Of a stretch of 5,360 nt of DNA, positions 5,279 through 5,360 are shown piece by piece. The notes below the pieces were generated by a model that had not been told where the DNA came from, ran no database searches, and worked only from the letters and a program-made list of their open reading frames with translations. The translations under genes were made by a program, and so were the position numbers. This DNA comes from Candidatus Sumerlaeota bacterium. Its GTDB lineage: Bacteria; Sumerlaeota; Sumerlaeia; UBA8349. The stretch is from contig DNPO01000065.1 in the NCBI GenBank assembly GCA_003501375.1, forward strand, positions 1 to 5,360. The letters are read 5' to 3'. The first letter of the stretch is position 1. Every line of letters begins with the position of its first letter.

Positions 5279-5360
5279 TACATTTGCCGCATTGCCGCTT
5301 AAGGCACGGCGCAGGGTTTGGGTGGAGGGGCGTTTCGCCGCGTCATTCTACCCAAACGTG

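Overview
The window looks like ordinary chromosomal DNA from a diderm (Gram-negative) bacterium of roughly balanced GC content. The basis is Sec-type signal peptides with Ala-rich cleavage sites, strong Shine-Dalgarno sequences, tight gene packing and the gene families present. I cannot fix the phylum. A Pseudomonadota or PVC-group host would both fit, and the EF-hand protein and the RsuA-type synthase do not decide between them. I see no insertion sequence, phage gene, CRISPR array, tRNA or rRNA. Layout from left to right: (1) an intrinsic terminator at 46-92 closes a minus-strand gene (122-784) for an exported protein with four canonical EF-hand calcium-binding loops. (2) A 183-bp divergent intergenic region (785-967) holds candidate back-to-back promoters and an SD site for each gene. 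(3) A plus-strand gene (968-2206) encodes an MgtC/SapB-DUF4010 multi-pass membrane protein. (4) Its 3' end overlaps by 34 bp, tail to tail, the last gene of a long minus-strand cluster that fills the rest of the window. Read in the direction of transcription (right to left), that cluster is: a very acidic Ala/Glu/Asp/Ser-rich reading frame whose 5' end is unclear at the window edge (4880 to about 5278); a secreted, serine-rich, C-terminally membrane-anchored protein of unknown function (3709-4836); a soluble protein that I assign tentatively to DUF2491/YjfK (2996-3712), coupled to the previous gene by an ATGA overlap; and an RsuA/RluB-type rRNA pseudouridine synthase (2173-2952). How the genes may work together: the three upstream genes of the minus-strand cluster look like an uncharacterised cell-envelope module. 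In E. coli, yjfK (DUF2491) sits next to yjfJ, a PspA/IM30-family gene. A DUF2491 protein coupled to a membrane-anchored Ser-rich protein would fit an envelope-stress or membrane-maintenance role, but this is inference. The pseudouridine synthase is probably a housekeeping gene that shares the transcript. The EF-hand and DUF4010 genes are independent and diverge from a common control region. No part of the window proves a new system; the Ser-rich/DUF2491/acidic-protein cluster is the best candidate for one.
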